Source: Ignavibacteria bacterium (GTDB taxonomy: Bacteria; Bacteroidota; Ignavibacteria; Ignavibacteriales; SURF-24). From it: a DNA stretch of 64,000 nucleotides. The translations under genes were made by a program, and so were the position numbers. The stretch is from positions 62,001 to 126,000 of the forward strand of contig JAAXKQ010000013.1 in the NCBI GenBank assembly GCA_025612245.1. The letters are read 5' to 3'. The notes beneath the pieces are model-generated. The model saw nothing but the letters and a program-made list of their open reading frames with translations, was not told where the DNA came from and made no database searches. This document shows, one piece after another, positions 8,628 through 17,714 of the stretch (position 1 is the first letter of the stretch; every line of letters starts with the position of its first letter).

Positions 8628-9698
8628 TTATTTTATGTAATCCAGCCAGCCGTAATTGTCTGGCTTTAGGCCGTACTGAATTGCAAGAATTTCATTAAAC
8701 AGATTTAATTCAAAATCATTGGGATCATCATGCTTAAATGTCATTGTCTTGTCCTTGTAGCTTAAAGTGCCTACAGAAGAAATGACAGCGGCAGTACCGG
8801 TCCCGAAGATTCCCAGGACATTTCCCTTATCGTATTCTTCGATTACTTCCTGCATGCTGATGAGTCGCTCGTTAACATTTATTCCTTTATCCCTAAGGAG
8901 TTCAAGTACAGTGGCTCTTGTAATTCCAGGAAGAATGCTTCCCGTCAGCTTCGGTGTGGCAATTTCGTCCTTAAATCTGACGAAAATGTTCATCGTGCCA
9001 ACTTCTTCAATGTATTTCTGTTCAACGCCATCCATCCACAACACCTGTGTAAAGCCCCTTTTCTGTGCTTCCTGTGTAGCCAGGAGGCTGGCGGCATAAT
9101 TTGCAGGTGTCTTGCAGTCTCCAAGTCCTTTCCTTACAGCCCTGACGTAATCATCCTGGGCTAGAATCTTTACGGGCTTAAACCCCTCCGGGTAATAAGC
9201 TCCAACAGGCGAAAGTATTATGAGAAGTTTATATGTCTTTGAGGGCTTTACGCCTAAAAGAGGATCGGAGCCATAGACAAAGGGACGAATGTAAAGAGAA
9301 GTCCCCTTCTTTTCAGGTACCCATTCCTTATCCACCTTGATCAGTTCTTTCAAGGCCTCAATCATAAACTCTTCATCTACTTCAGGAATACAAAGCCTGC
9401 GAGCAGAATTATTCAGACGCCTGAAATGCCTGTCGGGCCTGAATATGGCAATTTCGCCCGATTCTGTCTTGTAAGCCTTTAATCCCTCAAAAACAGCCTG
9501 TCCGTAGTGGAGTACCATTGTAGCCGGGCTGAACAGCATCGGCTCGTTTCCTCTGATTGTAGGATTGTGCCAGCCGTTAACCTCATCGTAATCCATTTCG
9601 AAAACATGGTCCGTAAAAATCCGCCCGAATTCAAGGTTTGCGGGCAGCTGGAGAGCAGTTTCTTGATGATCGTTGAGCAAGAAATTGATATTTTGCAT
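8628..9698 (-). CDS. ilvE: branched-chain amino acid aminotransferase
   Basis: Class IV PLP-dependent aminotransferase of 356 residues, catalysing the last step of Leu, Ile and Val synthesis with glutamate as donor. The BCAT pattern is clear: YGQAVFEGLKAY near the N-terminus, RPFVYGSDPLLGVKPS, the PLP lysine in GDCKTPANYAAS, VEQKYIEEVGTMN, and the phosphate-binding GIFGTGTAAVISSVG. The length and these motifs match the larger eukaryote/Bacillus-like BCAT form rather than the ~310-residue E. coli IlvE. An upstream GTG at 9710 is in frame. I prefer the ATG at 9698, preceded by GTGGTGA. It is divergent from the antiporter gene. Confidence 0.93.
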   Translation of the reverse strand: MQNINFLLNDHQETALQLPANLEFGRIFTDHVFEMDYDEVNGWHNPTIRGNEPMLFSPATMVLHYGQAVFEGLKAYKTESGEIAIFRPDRHFRRLNNSARRLCIPEVDEEFMIEALKELIKVDKEWVPEKKGTSLYIRPFVYGSDPLLGVKPSKTYKLLIILSPVGAYYPEGFKPVKILAQDDYVRAVRKGLGDCKTPANYAASLLATQEAQKRGFTQVLWMDGVEQKYIEEVGTMNIFVRFKDEIATPKLTGSILPGITRATVLELLRDKGINVNERLISMQEVIEEYDKGNVLGIFGTGTAAVISSVGTLSYKDKTMTFKHDDPNDFELNLFNEILAIQYGLKPDNYGWLDYIK

Positions 9699-10003
9699 AT
9701 AATTCACCACTTTTTATGGAATAATTATTCCGGCCCGGATATAGGCCAGAAATGCTATATGCATATTAAGCAATTTATTTGAAACTTTAAACTCAAATAC
9801 ACGGTAAGGCCCCCTGTTTTTTGCCTCATAGATGATGTATATACTATTCTTTCCGTGTTTTATTCATTACCTCAAAGATTCCCTGGCACAAAGCAAAAAC
9901 TTGCACAAAATCCGATTTATTTTTTTATATTGTTAATTATCTTAATATGGCCCTTCTAAAAAAAGATAAGCAAGATTTACTTCAACAAATTTAATACTGT
10001 ACC
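9699..10003. promoter_or_regulatory. divergent intergenic region between ilvE and antiporter gene
   Basis: About 305 bp separate two divergently read genes, so promoters for both must lie here. For the plus-strand gene, TTGCAC at 9901-9906 is followed 19 bases later by TATATT, a loosely spaced promoter-like pair. No operator-like repeat stands out. Confidence 0.35.
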
Positions 10004-11680
10004 ATGAGACTTGATGCAGAACAGCTTACAGTTTTCCTGACCAGTATCAGCATTATGCTGCTTATGGCCAGACTCCTTGGCGAGCTCTTCATTAAGTTAA
10101 AGCAGCCTGCAATAATAGGCGAAATACTGGCGGGCATTATACTGGGCCCCACTGTCTTGGGAGTGCTGATGCCTGGCTTTTCTGCATGGCTATTCCCTAA
10201 AACGCCCGAAATTCAGGTCGCCATGGACGGCATATTCTCTCTTGCCGTTATCATGCTTCTTTTAGTCTCGGGACTTGAGGTCGACCTGGCAGTTGTGGTA
10301 AGGCAGAGCAAGACGGCCTTTTTGACCAGCTTCATGGGAATTATATTCCCCTTTGCACTCGGCTTTGCACTGGCATATATGTACCCCAATTACTTCGGTA
10401 TCAATGACGAGAAAATGCGCCTTATCTTTTCTCTTTTTATGGGAACAGCCATGTCCATTTCGGCCCTCCCCGTAATAGCTCGCACGCTGATGGACCTGAA
10501 CTTAATAAGGACTGAAATAGGGCTTATCATACTTGCAGCAGCCATGTTCGGCGACCTGGCAGGATGGATCATCTTCTCTTTAATCCTGAGCATGATGGGA
10601 GCCGGAGGTGGAACGCTCGGCTTCTCAGATAAGATACTCCTTATACTTGGCTTTACGCTTTTCATGCTGCTAATAGGAAGAAAAATAGTCAACAAAATAT
10701 TCCCATATATTCAGAAATACTTCGTCCACCCGGGCGGAGTGCTGAATTTCATCTTCATTCTGGGCTTTCTTTGTGCCGCATTTACGGAATTTATTGGCGT
10801 GCATGCAATCTTCGGCGCCTTCATCGTAGGAATTACTATCGGCGACACGGCTCACCTAAGGGAAAAAACAAGAGAAATCATACACCAGTTTGTAACGAAC
10901 ATCTTTGCCCCACTTTTCTTTGTTTCAATAGGCCTGAGGGTTAACCTACTGACTAACTTCGACCCCCTGCTGGTCCTAATTGTTGTCTTCATTGCCTTTA
11001 CCGGAAAAGTAATAGGCTGCGGACTTGGAGCCTACTGGGGAAATATGTCCAGGCGCGACTCTCTGGTGATCGGTTTCGGCATGAACTCCCGCGGCGCAAT
11101 GGAAATTATTCTCGGATTGCTGGCCTTGCAGTTCGGACTGATACAGGACAAGGTTTTCGTGGCCCTGGTAATTATGGCCGTCTTTACCTCGCTTATCAGC
11201 GCTCCGGTGATGAATTATTTCCTGAAAGGCAGGATGGATTTTTCATTAAGGGACATTTTGGACAGGCAGATGTTTATTATCAGCAGCGCACCCGACAAGG
11301 ACTCTGTAATAAGGGAGATGGTCTCACTTGCAGCTAAGAAGTACAACATCGACGAAGAGACACTATTTCAACAGGTAAAAAGCCGCGAAGAACTAATCCC
11401 TACGGGAATCGCAAACTATCTCGCAGTACCGCACGCAAAAGCCAAAGTATCCAGACCCGTTGCCGTTGTGGCTTTTCATAAAGAAGGACTCGACTTTGAG
11501 GCTTCCGACAAACTTCCGGCAAAAGTTATACTGCTGCTCCTAACGCCTCAGGATAAAAGCGAACTGCAGCTGAAGCTGCTAGCTGAAATTGCCAACAAGT
11601 TCAAGGATAAAGATTCCGTCGAAAGCCTCATCAATACCGATAAGCCCGAGTCAATAATTTCCGCTTTGAAGAACGCCTGA
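10004..11680 (+). CDS. CPA2-type cation:proton antiporter with C-terminal PTS EIIA-like domain
   Basis: This 558-residue protein has an antiporter domain with about 12-13 membrane segments (residues ~8-405). It shows the CPA2 features IIGEILAGIILGPTVLG, MAMSISALPVIARTL-like text and FFVSIGLRVNL. After residue ~415 comes a soluble domain resembling fructose-type EIIA, including AVPHAKAKVSRPV with the candidate phospho-histidine and LLLLTPQDKSELQLKLLAEI. The fusion suggests that ion exchange is controlled by phosphotransfer or by binding of PTS components, which is inference. No Shine-Dalgarno is visible before the ATG. A terminator overlaps the stop codon. Confidence 0.9.
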   Translation: MRLDAEQLTVFLTSISIMLLMARLLGELFIKLKQPAIIGEILAGIILGPTVLGVLMPGFSAWLFPKTPEIQVAMDGIFSLAVIMLLLVSGLEVDLAVVVRQSKTAFLTSFMGIIFPFALGFALAYMYPNYFGINDEKMRLIFSLFMGTAMSISALPVIARTLMDLNLIRTEIGLIILAAAMFGDLAGWIIFSLILSMMGAGGGTLGFSDKILLILGFTLFMLLIGRKIVNKIFPYIQKYFVHPGGVLNFIFILGFLCAAFTEFIGVHAIFGAFIVGITIGDTAHLREKTREIIHQFVTNIFAPLFFVSIGLRVNLLTNFDPLLVLIVVFIAFTGKVIGCGLGAYWGNMSRRDSLVIGFGMNSRGAMEIILGLLALQFGLIQDKVFVALVIMAVFTSLISAPVMNYFLKGRMDFSLRDILDRQMFIISSAPDKDSVIREMVSLAAKKYNIDEETLFQQVKSREELIPTGIANYLAVPHAKAKVSRPVAVVAFHKEGLDFEASDKLPAKVILLLLTPQDKSELQLKLLAEIANKFKDKDSVESLINTDKPESIISALKNA

Positions 11681-11702
11681 TCCCCCCGGGGCATCAGTTT
11701 TT
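11677..11702 (+). terminator. rho-independent terminator of the antiporter gene
   Basis: CTGAT-CCCC pairs with GGGG-ATCAG (one bulged C) around a two-base loop, and TTTTT follows at 11698-11702. It begins inside the last codon of the antiporter, overlaps its TGA stop and separates it from the convergent kinase gene. Confidence 0.75.
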
Positions 11703-12909
11703 AGCTCCCGTTTTTCGAATCTTCCTCCACAAATCCGGCCGGAAGCGTAAAGAAAAACTCTGTCCCGCCCAGATTGCTCTCCCTGACGTTTAGCGTGCCT
11801 CCGCATTTTTTAATCAGTTCACTGCAAAGCGGCAAGCCGAGGCCTGAACCCTTTTTACCGCTGCTGCCTCTTCCGGGTGTAAACCCCGTTCCAAGGTTTG
11901 AAATTACACCAGATAACTTATTGCCTGAAGATGGCCCTGAATCGGCTATAGATATCTCTACCAAATTGCACCTAAGAGATGCGCTAACTGAAACTGTTCC
12001 CTCATGTGCTGTAAATTTCACGGCATTGTCTATCAGGTTCCTTAAAATTGTGGATAATGCCTGTTCATCGGAACGAATAAATATTTTTCTATCCACATTA
12101 TTCTGCATGTCAATTGACTTATTGAGGGCAGCCGACTGGAAAAGCTTCTCAATGTTTTCAACCTCCAGAAACAGGTTTAATTCTATCGGATAAAAAATAA
12201 ATCTTCCTGTCTGGAGCTTTGACCATTCATGAAGGTTTGTCAGAAGTGCAAAGGTTTCCTTTGCCGACTGATATATTACGGAAGCCACCTCTGAGATCTC
12301 TTGTCTTTCCATGCTTTCAGCACTCTCAGAAAGGGTTTTTGTAAGTCCCAGGAAACCCTGGAATGGCCCCCTGAGGTCATGAGAGATAATGGAAAAATAC
12401 CTGTCCTTCAGGGCGTTTGAAGCCTTTAACTCCTCGGCATACTCCTTCAGCTTATTTTCATTGAGCTTACTTTGGGTAATATCAATTTGTAGACCGCTCA
12501 TTCTGAGGGCATTTCCTTCTTCATCACGTACCGTAACCATGCCGCGGTCCTGCATCCATCTAATGCTCCCATCTCTAGCAATCATTCTAAACTCTGCGAA
12601 ATAGAAAGCAGCCGAACCAGCAAGGTGTTCCTTAATTGCCCGGCACACCATTTCTCTGTCATCAGGATGAATAAATTCTTTCCACAGCCCCGGGTTAGAG
12701 CCGGCTTCAGCGCACGCGTAGCCAAGCATCCTGGCCCACTGCTCATTCCTGTGGATTTCACCCGTGATAATGTTCCAGTCCCAGAAAGAAACGTTTGCTC
12801 CGTCCAGAACGAGCCTTAAGCGCTCCTCATTTTCAAGAAGGATCTGTTTTTGCCTCTCCTCCTGCCCCGCAAAATATTTTTCACTCTCAGTGATTTCTTT
12901 GTCAGTCAT
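11701..12909 (-). CDS. PAS domain sensor histidine kinase
   Basis: Soluble kinase of 402 residues. A coiled lead-in is followed by a PAS domain of the PAS_3 type (about 30-148, with WKEFIHPDDRE and GSIRWMQDRG), then HisKA with phospho-acceptor H177 in SIISHDLRGPF, and HATPase_c with N-box NLIDNAVKFT and G2 box GKKGSGLGL. The G1 box reads ADSGPSSG, a weak match to DxGxG. GGAAGAA precedes the ATG. It lies 36 bp after cheB on the same strand and is probably the last gene of the chemosensory operon. No dedicated response regulator adjoins it, so CheY or CheB may be targets (inference). Confidence 0.9.
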   Translation of the reverse strand: MTDKEITESEKYFAGQEERQKQILLENEERLRLVLDGANVSFWDWNIITGEIHRNEQWARMLGYACAEAGSNPGLWKEFIHPDDREMVCRAIKEHLAGSAAFYFAEFRMIARDGSIRWMQDRGMVTVRDEEGNALRMSGLQIDITQSKLNENKLKEYAEELKASNALKDRYFSIISHDLRGPFQGFLGLTKTLSESAESMERQEISEVASVIYQSAKETFALLTNLHEWSKLQTGRFIFYPIELNLFLEVENIEKLFQSAALNKSIDMQNNVDRKIFIRSDEQALSTILRNLIDNAVKFTAHEGTVSVSASLRCNLVEISIADSGPSSGNKLSGVISNLGTGFTPGRGSSGKKGSGLGLPLCSELIKKCGGTLNVRESNLGGTEFFFTLPAGFVEEDSKNGS

Positions 12910-12945
12910 TTCTTCCGCCGCACGAAAAAAATTTATGATTCTTTT

Positions 12946-14022
<1,077 letters not shown>

Positions 14023-14033
14023 TTATATTTTAT

Positions 14034-14525
14034 TTATTGCAGTTTTTTTATCAGCACTTCTTTCGTCTTGCTGTTTAGGAAGAGTTTCCTTCCTTTTGAT
14101 CCGCCAGTATCGCGGGATATAACCTTAATGCCTTCCTTTGCCAGCGTGCCAAGCGCCACTTCAATATTCCGGCGGCCTATTTTATCTTTGACTGCACTGT
14201 TGCTTGCAATGAGGCCTGCTCCGCCAAATACTTTGGCTCCAAGTGTTTTTATGTCAATTTTACTTTCTTCCATTTTTTGCACAAGCCTTATGATCGAACA
14301 GTCGGTATACCTGTAGGATTCGTCGCACCTTCTGCAGCATTCAGATCCGTAGCTGCAGCTTGGAAGCTGGCTATGTGTTATTCCGCATACGTCACTTTCT
14401 TTGCTGTAAAGGACGACTGAAACACACGAGCCCAGCACGGTTACAATTATCTCGGGCTTTCTTGAAATGTAATATTCCCCGGGCTGCAGGAAAACGACAG
14501 GCATGTCATTTTGTTTCAGTTCCAT
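14034..14525 (-). CDS. cheD: chemoreceptor glutamine deamidase
   Basis: CheD of 163 residues, which deamidates glutamines in chemoreceptors. The catalytic Cys and His are visible: C34 in LGSCVSVVLY and H51 in GITHSQLP. The AKVFGGAGL segment and the C-terminal GRKLFLNSKTKEV stretch fit the family. The start follows the cheR stop directly (TAG-ATG). CheD usually partners with the phosphatase CheC, which is missing here. The extra cysteines around residues 57-68 (SYGSECCRRCDES) are unusual. Confidence 0.93.
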   Translation of the reverse strand: MELKQNDMPVVFLQPGEYYISRKPEIIVTVLGSCVSVVLYSKESDVCGITHSQLPSCSYGSECCRRCDESYRYTDCSIIRLVQKMEESKIDIKTLGAKVFGGAGLIASNSAVKDKIGRRNIEVALGTLAKEGIKVISRDTGGSKGRKLFLNSKTKEVLIKKLQ

Positions 14526-15386
14526 CTATACTTTCCTGTATATGCTGGGGGCTACCTGTACAAGCGGAAGGTCCATATTAAAAAGCGATTCCGAGTGTCC
14601 GATAAAAAGGTAGCCTCCCTTTGCAAGTGACCTGCAAATCTTCTGTACTATTGCCTCCTGTGTCGGCCTATCGAAATATATGATTACATTCCTGCAGAAC
14701 ACGGCGTGGAATAGCTCTTTGATCTCATAGTTGTCGTGCATAAAGTTTACTCTCCTGAATTCAACGAGCCTGCGCAGTTCCGGCACAATTCTCACGAGCT
14801 TTTTTTCTTTTTCTTTGCTTTTGAGCAGATACTTCTTCTTAAATTCCATCGGAACGGGCTCAACTTTTTCTTCCTCATAGATTGCCAGCAAAGCTTTCTC
14901 CAAAACCTGCGTGGAAACATCCGTGGCAAGAATTCTGATCTGACTTAAATCCCTGAGATAATCCTTAAGCACCATTGCAAGCGTGTAGGCCTCTTCGCCG
15001 CTTGAGCAGCCGGCGCTCCATATTCTTATCCCGTTTTCGGTACCTACTTGGTACAGTCTCCTGAGTTCCGGGAGGGCATTTTCCACTAAAAACTGGAACT
15101 GTTTCGGCTCCCTGAAAAAGTCGGTTTTGTTGGTCGTAACAACGTCAATAAAATGAAATATCTCCGAAGAAGAAGACTCCCGGCTCAGGACCAGCTTGCA
15201 GTATTCCGTATAAGAACTGATTCCCAGCTCTTTTACCCTTTTCCTTAACCTCGCCTCAAGCATTATCTTTTTACCTGCAGGCATCTTGATTCCAACTTCC
15301 GAATATATAAAACTGCTAAGAGCCTCGAATTCTTTTGAAGTCAGGCTGTCACTTTGCTGGCCGGTTTCTGAGTGATATTTATTCAT
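14526..15386 (-). CDS. cheR: chemoreceptor glutamate methyltransferase
   Basis: CheR of 286 residues: an N-terminal helical domain (about 15-95) and an S-adenosylmethionine-dependent methyltransferase domain. IRIWSAGCSSGEEAYTLAM is the SAM-binding glycine-rich loop, ILATDVSTQVL the acidic loop, and FHAVFCRNVIIYFD and GGYLFIGHSESL are standard family stretches. It methylates receptor glutamates for adaptation. The adjacent receptor gene ends in an aromatic-x-x-aromatic pentapeptide that could tether this enzyme. It is 94 bp from the receptor gene, with a hairpin in the gap, and abuts cheD. Confidence 0.95.
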   Translation of the reverse strand: MNKYHSETGQQSDSLTSKEFEALSSFIYSEVGIKMPAGKKIMLEARLRKRVKELGISSYTEYCKLVLSRESSSSEIFHFIDVVTTNKTDFFREPKQFQFLVENALPELRRLYQVGTENGIRIWSAGCSSGEEAYTLAMVLKDYLRDLSQIRILATDVSTQVLEKALLAIYEEEKVEPVPMEFKKKYLLKSKEKEKKLVRIVPELRRLVEFRRVNFMHDNYEIKELFHAVFCRNVIIYFDRPTQEAIVQKICRSLAKGGYLFIGHSESLFNMDLPLVQVAPSIYRKV

Positions 15387-15431
15387 ATATAAACTTTTTC
15401 TTTGGTATTAACAGGGATAGGAATAACGACA

Positions 15432-15461
15432 GGCAGCCCAGGATTACAAGAAGGGGCTGCC
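15432..15461 (-). other. intercistronic hairpin between receptor gene and cheR
   Basis: GGCAGCCC (15432-15439) and GGGCTGCC (15454-15461) form a perfect 8-bp stem with a 14-base loop. The minus-strand tail is not T-rich, so it is a weak terminator at most. It may stabilise the upstream message or reduce downstream expression. It lies 20 bp past the receptor stop. Confidence 0.45.
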
Positions 15462-15480
15462 CTCTGAACAAAAGGAAGAT

Positions 15481-17187
15481 CTAAAACCTTTCAAAGTCGG
15501 CATCCAGCTTGTCGCCTTCACTCAGGTCATATGCAAAGCCTGAGGATTTTGCCGTTCTCTGCGGCTTAAGCTGCACCGTCCTGAGCTGAGTATTGCCGTT
15601 GTTGTTGTTGTTTCCGGCTTTATTTGCCTGAGGCAACGTCTTATGAGCAACGGTTTTGCCCGACTTTTTCTGCAGGTGGTCATCTACTCTGAAAAACTCA
15701 ATTGTACTCTGGAGCTGCTCGGCCTGGCTTGAGAGCTCTTCTGCCGTTGAGGCCATTTCCTCTGCTGCCGATGCATTCTGCTGAATTACCTGGTTCAGCT
15801 GCTGGATTGCGCTGTTAATCTGCTCGGCTCCCGATTTCTGCTCGCTGCTGGCAGAAGTAATTTCCTGTACAAGCTCGCTCGTTTTTTGAATGTCCGGGAC
15901 TATCTTTGTGAGCATTTCTCCGGCCTTTTCTGCAATTTTTACGCTTGAGGAGGACAGTGTGCTGATTTCAGCTGCTGCCAGCTGGCTTCTTTCGGCCAGT
16001 TTTCTTACCTCGCTTGCAACAACGGCAAACCCTTTGCCGTGCTCTCCGGCGCGTGCGGCTTCAATAGCGGCGTTCAATGCCAGGAGGTTTGTCTGGCGTG
16101 CAATTTCCTCGATGATGGATATCTTGCCTGCAATATCTTTCATCGCCTCAACTGTCTGCGCAACGGCTATGCCGCCTTCCTTTGCGTCCTCCGCACTCTG
16201 AAGAGCTATTTTTTCGGTCTGACGCGCATTTTCAGCATTCTGGTTTATATTGCTCGTCATCTCTTCCATCGAGCTCGAAGCTTCCTCAGCTGCGGCGGCC
16301 TGTTCTGTGGAACCCTGCGAAAGCTGCTCGCTGCTCGAACTGAGCTCCTGGCTTCCCGAGGTTACGTTATCTGCAGCCGACTTTACATTCTCCACTACGC
16401 TCTTGAGCTTATCGACCATCACGTTGAGGGCGCTTGCAAGCTGCCCTATTTCATCTTTCTGGTCCAAGTTTATTTGCTGCCTTAAGTCGCCGCCTGCTAC
16501 GGCTTTTGAAAATTCTAATCCCTGAACGAGCGGCCTGCTTATGAGGCGGGATATGAATACTGCCAGGCTGAAGGACAAAATGACACTGATAAGGAGTGTA
16601 ATCAACAATGTTTTTGAGATTGAACTTGTTGTCGCCGTATTCTGATCCGAAGCTTCGGAGGCCATATGGTTATTCAGTTCCACCCACTCCTCGATTACTT
16701 TCTGCAGATCATGTGAAACCGGCTTCATTTCGCCATTCATAAATGCAAGCGCCTGCGCATCATCATTTGCCCTGCTTAAGGAGTAGAGTTTCAACAGCTT
16801 CTCATGAAACAGTTTGTACTGTTCCATGAATCTTCCATGTATGTCCCGTTCCTTATCCGAATCTATTCTTTTTTCGCAGGAGCCGGCATTCTTGTTTATA
16901 CCGCTATAGTATTCATCAATCTGGCTGATTGTCTGCTCAATTTCGTCTTTGTTGTTTGCAATAATCAGGTCCCTTATGCTGCACCTGACCCTGTGGAAAA
17001 GCTGCTGCAGGTCGCCCAGTTCCACCAGCGTAACGGTATTTTTCTCATACATTTTTGTATAGCTTGCATCAATAGTTTGCAGATTGGTTATACCCATATA
17101 ACCAATAAATATTGCAATCAGAGTCAGCAGCGAAAAACTAAGGATTAGTTTTACGCCAATTTTTAAGTTTATGAACCATTTCAGCAT
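15481..17187 (-). CDS. membrane chemoreceptor (methyl-accepting chemotaxis protein)
   Basis: A 568-residue transmembrane receptor. TM1 lies at about 11-33, followed by a periplasmic four-helix-bundle-type sensor at about 34-191, TM2 at 192-213, HAMP at 214-266 and a long signalling hairpin. The tip is canonical, with [20 protein letters not shown] and then [16 protein letters not shown], about 362-398. The C-terminal ~70 residues are a flexible Asn/Gly/Lys-rich linker ending in DFERF, which resembles the pentapeptide that tethers CheR and CheB in other receptors. The ligand cannot be read from sequence. It sits between cheW and cheR. Confidence 0.95.
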   Translation of the reverse strand: MLKWFINLKIGVKLILSFSLLTLIAIFIGYMGITNLQTIDASYTKMYEKNTVTLVELGDLQQLFHRVRCSIRDLIIANNKDEIEQTISQIDEYYSGINKNAGSCEKRIDSDKERDIHGRFMEQYKLFHEKLLKLYSLSRANDDAQALAFMNGEMKPVSHDLQKVIEEWVELNNHMASEASDQNTATTSSISKTLLITLLISVILSFSLAVFISRLISRPLVQGLEFSKAVAGGDLRQQINLDQKDEIGQLASALNVMVDKLKSVVENVKSAADNVTSGSQELSSSSEQLSQGSTEQAAAAEEASSSMEEMTSNINQNAENARQTEKIALQSAEDAKEGGIAVAQTVEAMKDIAGKISIIEEIARQTNLLALNAAIEAARAGEHGKGFAVVASEVRKLAERSQLAAAEISTLSSSSVKIAEKAGEMLTKIVPDIQKTSELVQEITSASSEQKSGAEQINSAIQQLNQVIQQNASAAEEMASTAEELSSQAEQLQSTIEFFRVDDHLQKKSGKTVAHKTLPQANKAGNNNNNGNTQLRTVQLKPQRTAKSSGFAYDLSEGDKLDADFERF

Positions 17188-17220
17188 TTGATTTTCCCCG
17201 TTAATATTATTCTTTTATTT

Positions 17221-17703
17221 TCAATTATTTATTTCAGCATTGCTGCCTAAGATTTCCAGTTCATTAGCTGAAAATATTTTGTCTATGTCAAGTATGATGA
17301 TAAACTTCTCCTCACGCTTTCCCATTCCTTTAATGAACTCGGTTTTCAGGTGCGTGCCTATTTTCGGCGGGGCTTCAATTTCACCGGGTTCCAGCTCAAA
17401 GACTTCCTGCACGGAATCCACCAGGGCTCCAAGAACCGTCCTTTCGCTTTCTATGTTCACTTCAACAACCACGATGCACGTGTTCACGGTTGCCTCGGTT
17501 TTCTTTAAGCCGAATTTTAGCCTCATGTCTATTACCGGGACGACACTTCCGCGCAGGTTGATCACGCCGCACATATATTCAGGCGTCTGCGGGACTTTTG
17601 TAATCTTGATGTAATCCAGGATCTCACGGACCTGATTTACGTCAAGTGCGAATACTTCTTCGCCCAGTTTGAACGTAAGATACTGTCTGAGTTCTTCTAT
17701 CAT
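17221..17703 (-). CDS. cheW: chemotaxis coupling protein CheW
   Basis: CheW of 160 residues, the SH3-like adaptor linking receptor tips to CheA. The family pattern is plain: YLTFKLGEEVFALDVNQVRE, then KVPQTPEYMCGVINLRGSV, VPVIDMRLKFGL and LVDSVQEVFELEPGEIE. It is only 11 bp from cheA and 33 bp from the receptor gene, so the three signalling-complex components are made together. The C-terminal tail is slightly longer than the core fold needs. Confidence 0.96.
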   Translation of the reverse strand: MIEELRQYLTFKLGEEVFALDVNQVREILDYIKITKVPQTPEYMCGVINLRGSVVPVIDMRLKFGLKKTEATVNTCIVVVEVNIESERTVLGALVDSVQEVFELEPGEIEAPPKIGTHLKTEFIKGMGKREEKFIIILDIDKIFSANELEILGSNAEINN

Positions 17704-17714
17704 TGCACGACCTT

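Noticed and set aside
9880-9906. TGGCAC...TTGCAC resembling a sigma-54 promoter
   Set aside because: The GG-to-GC distance is well over the required 10 bases, so it cannot be a -24/-12 element.
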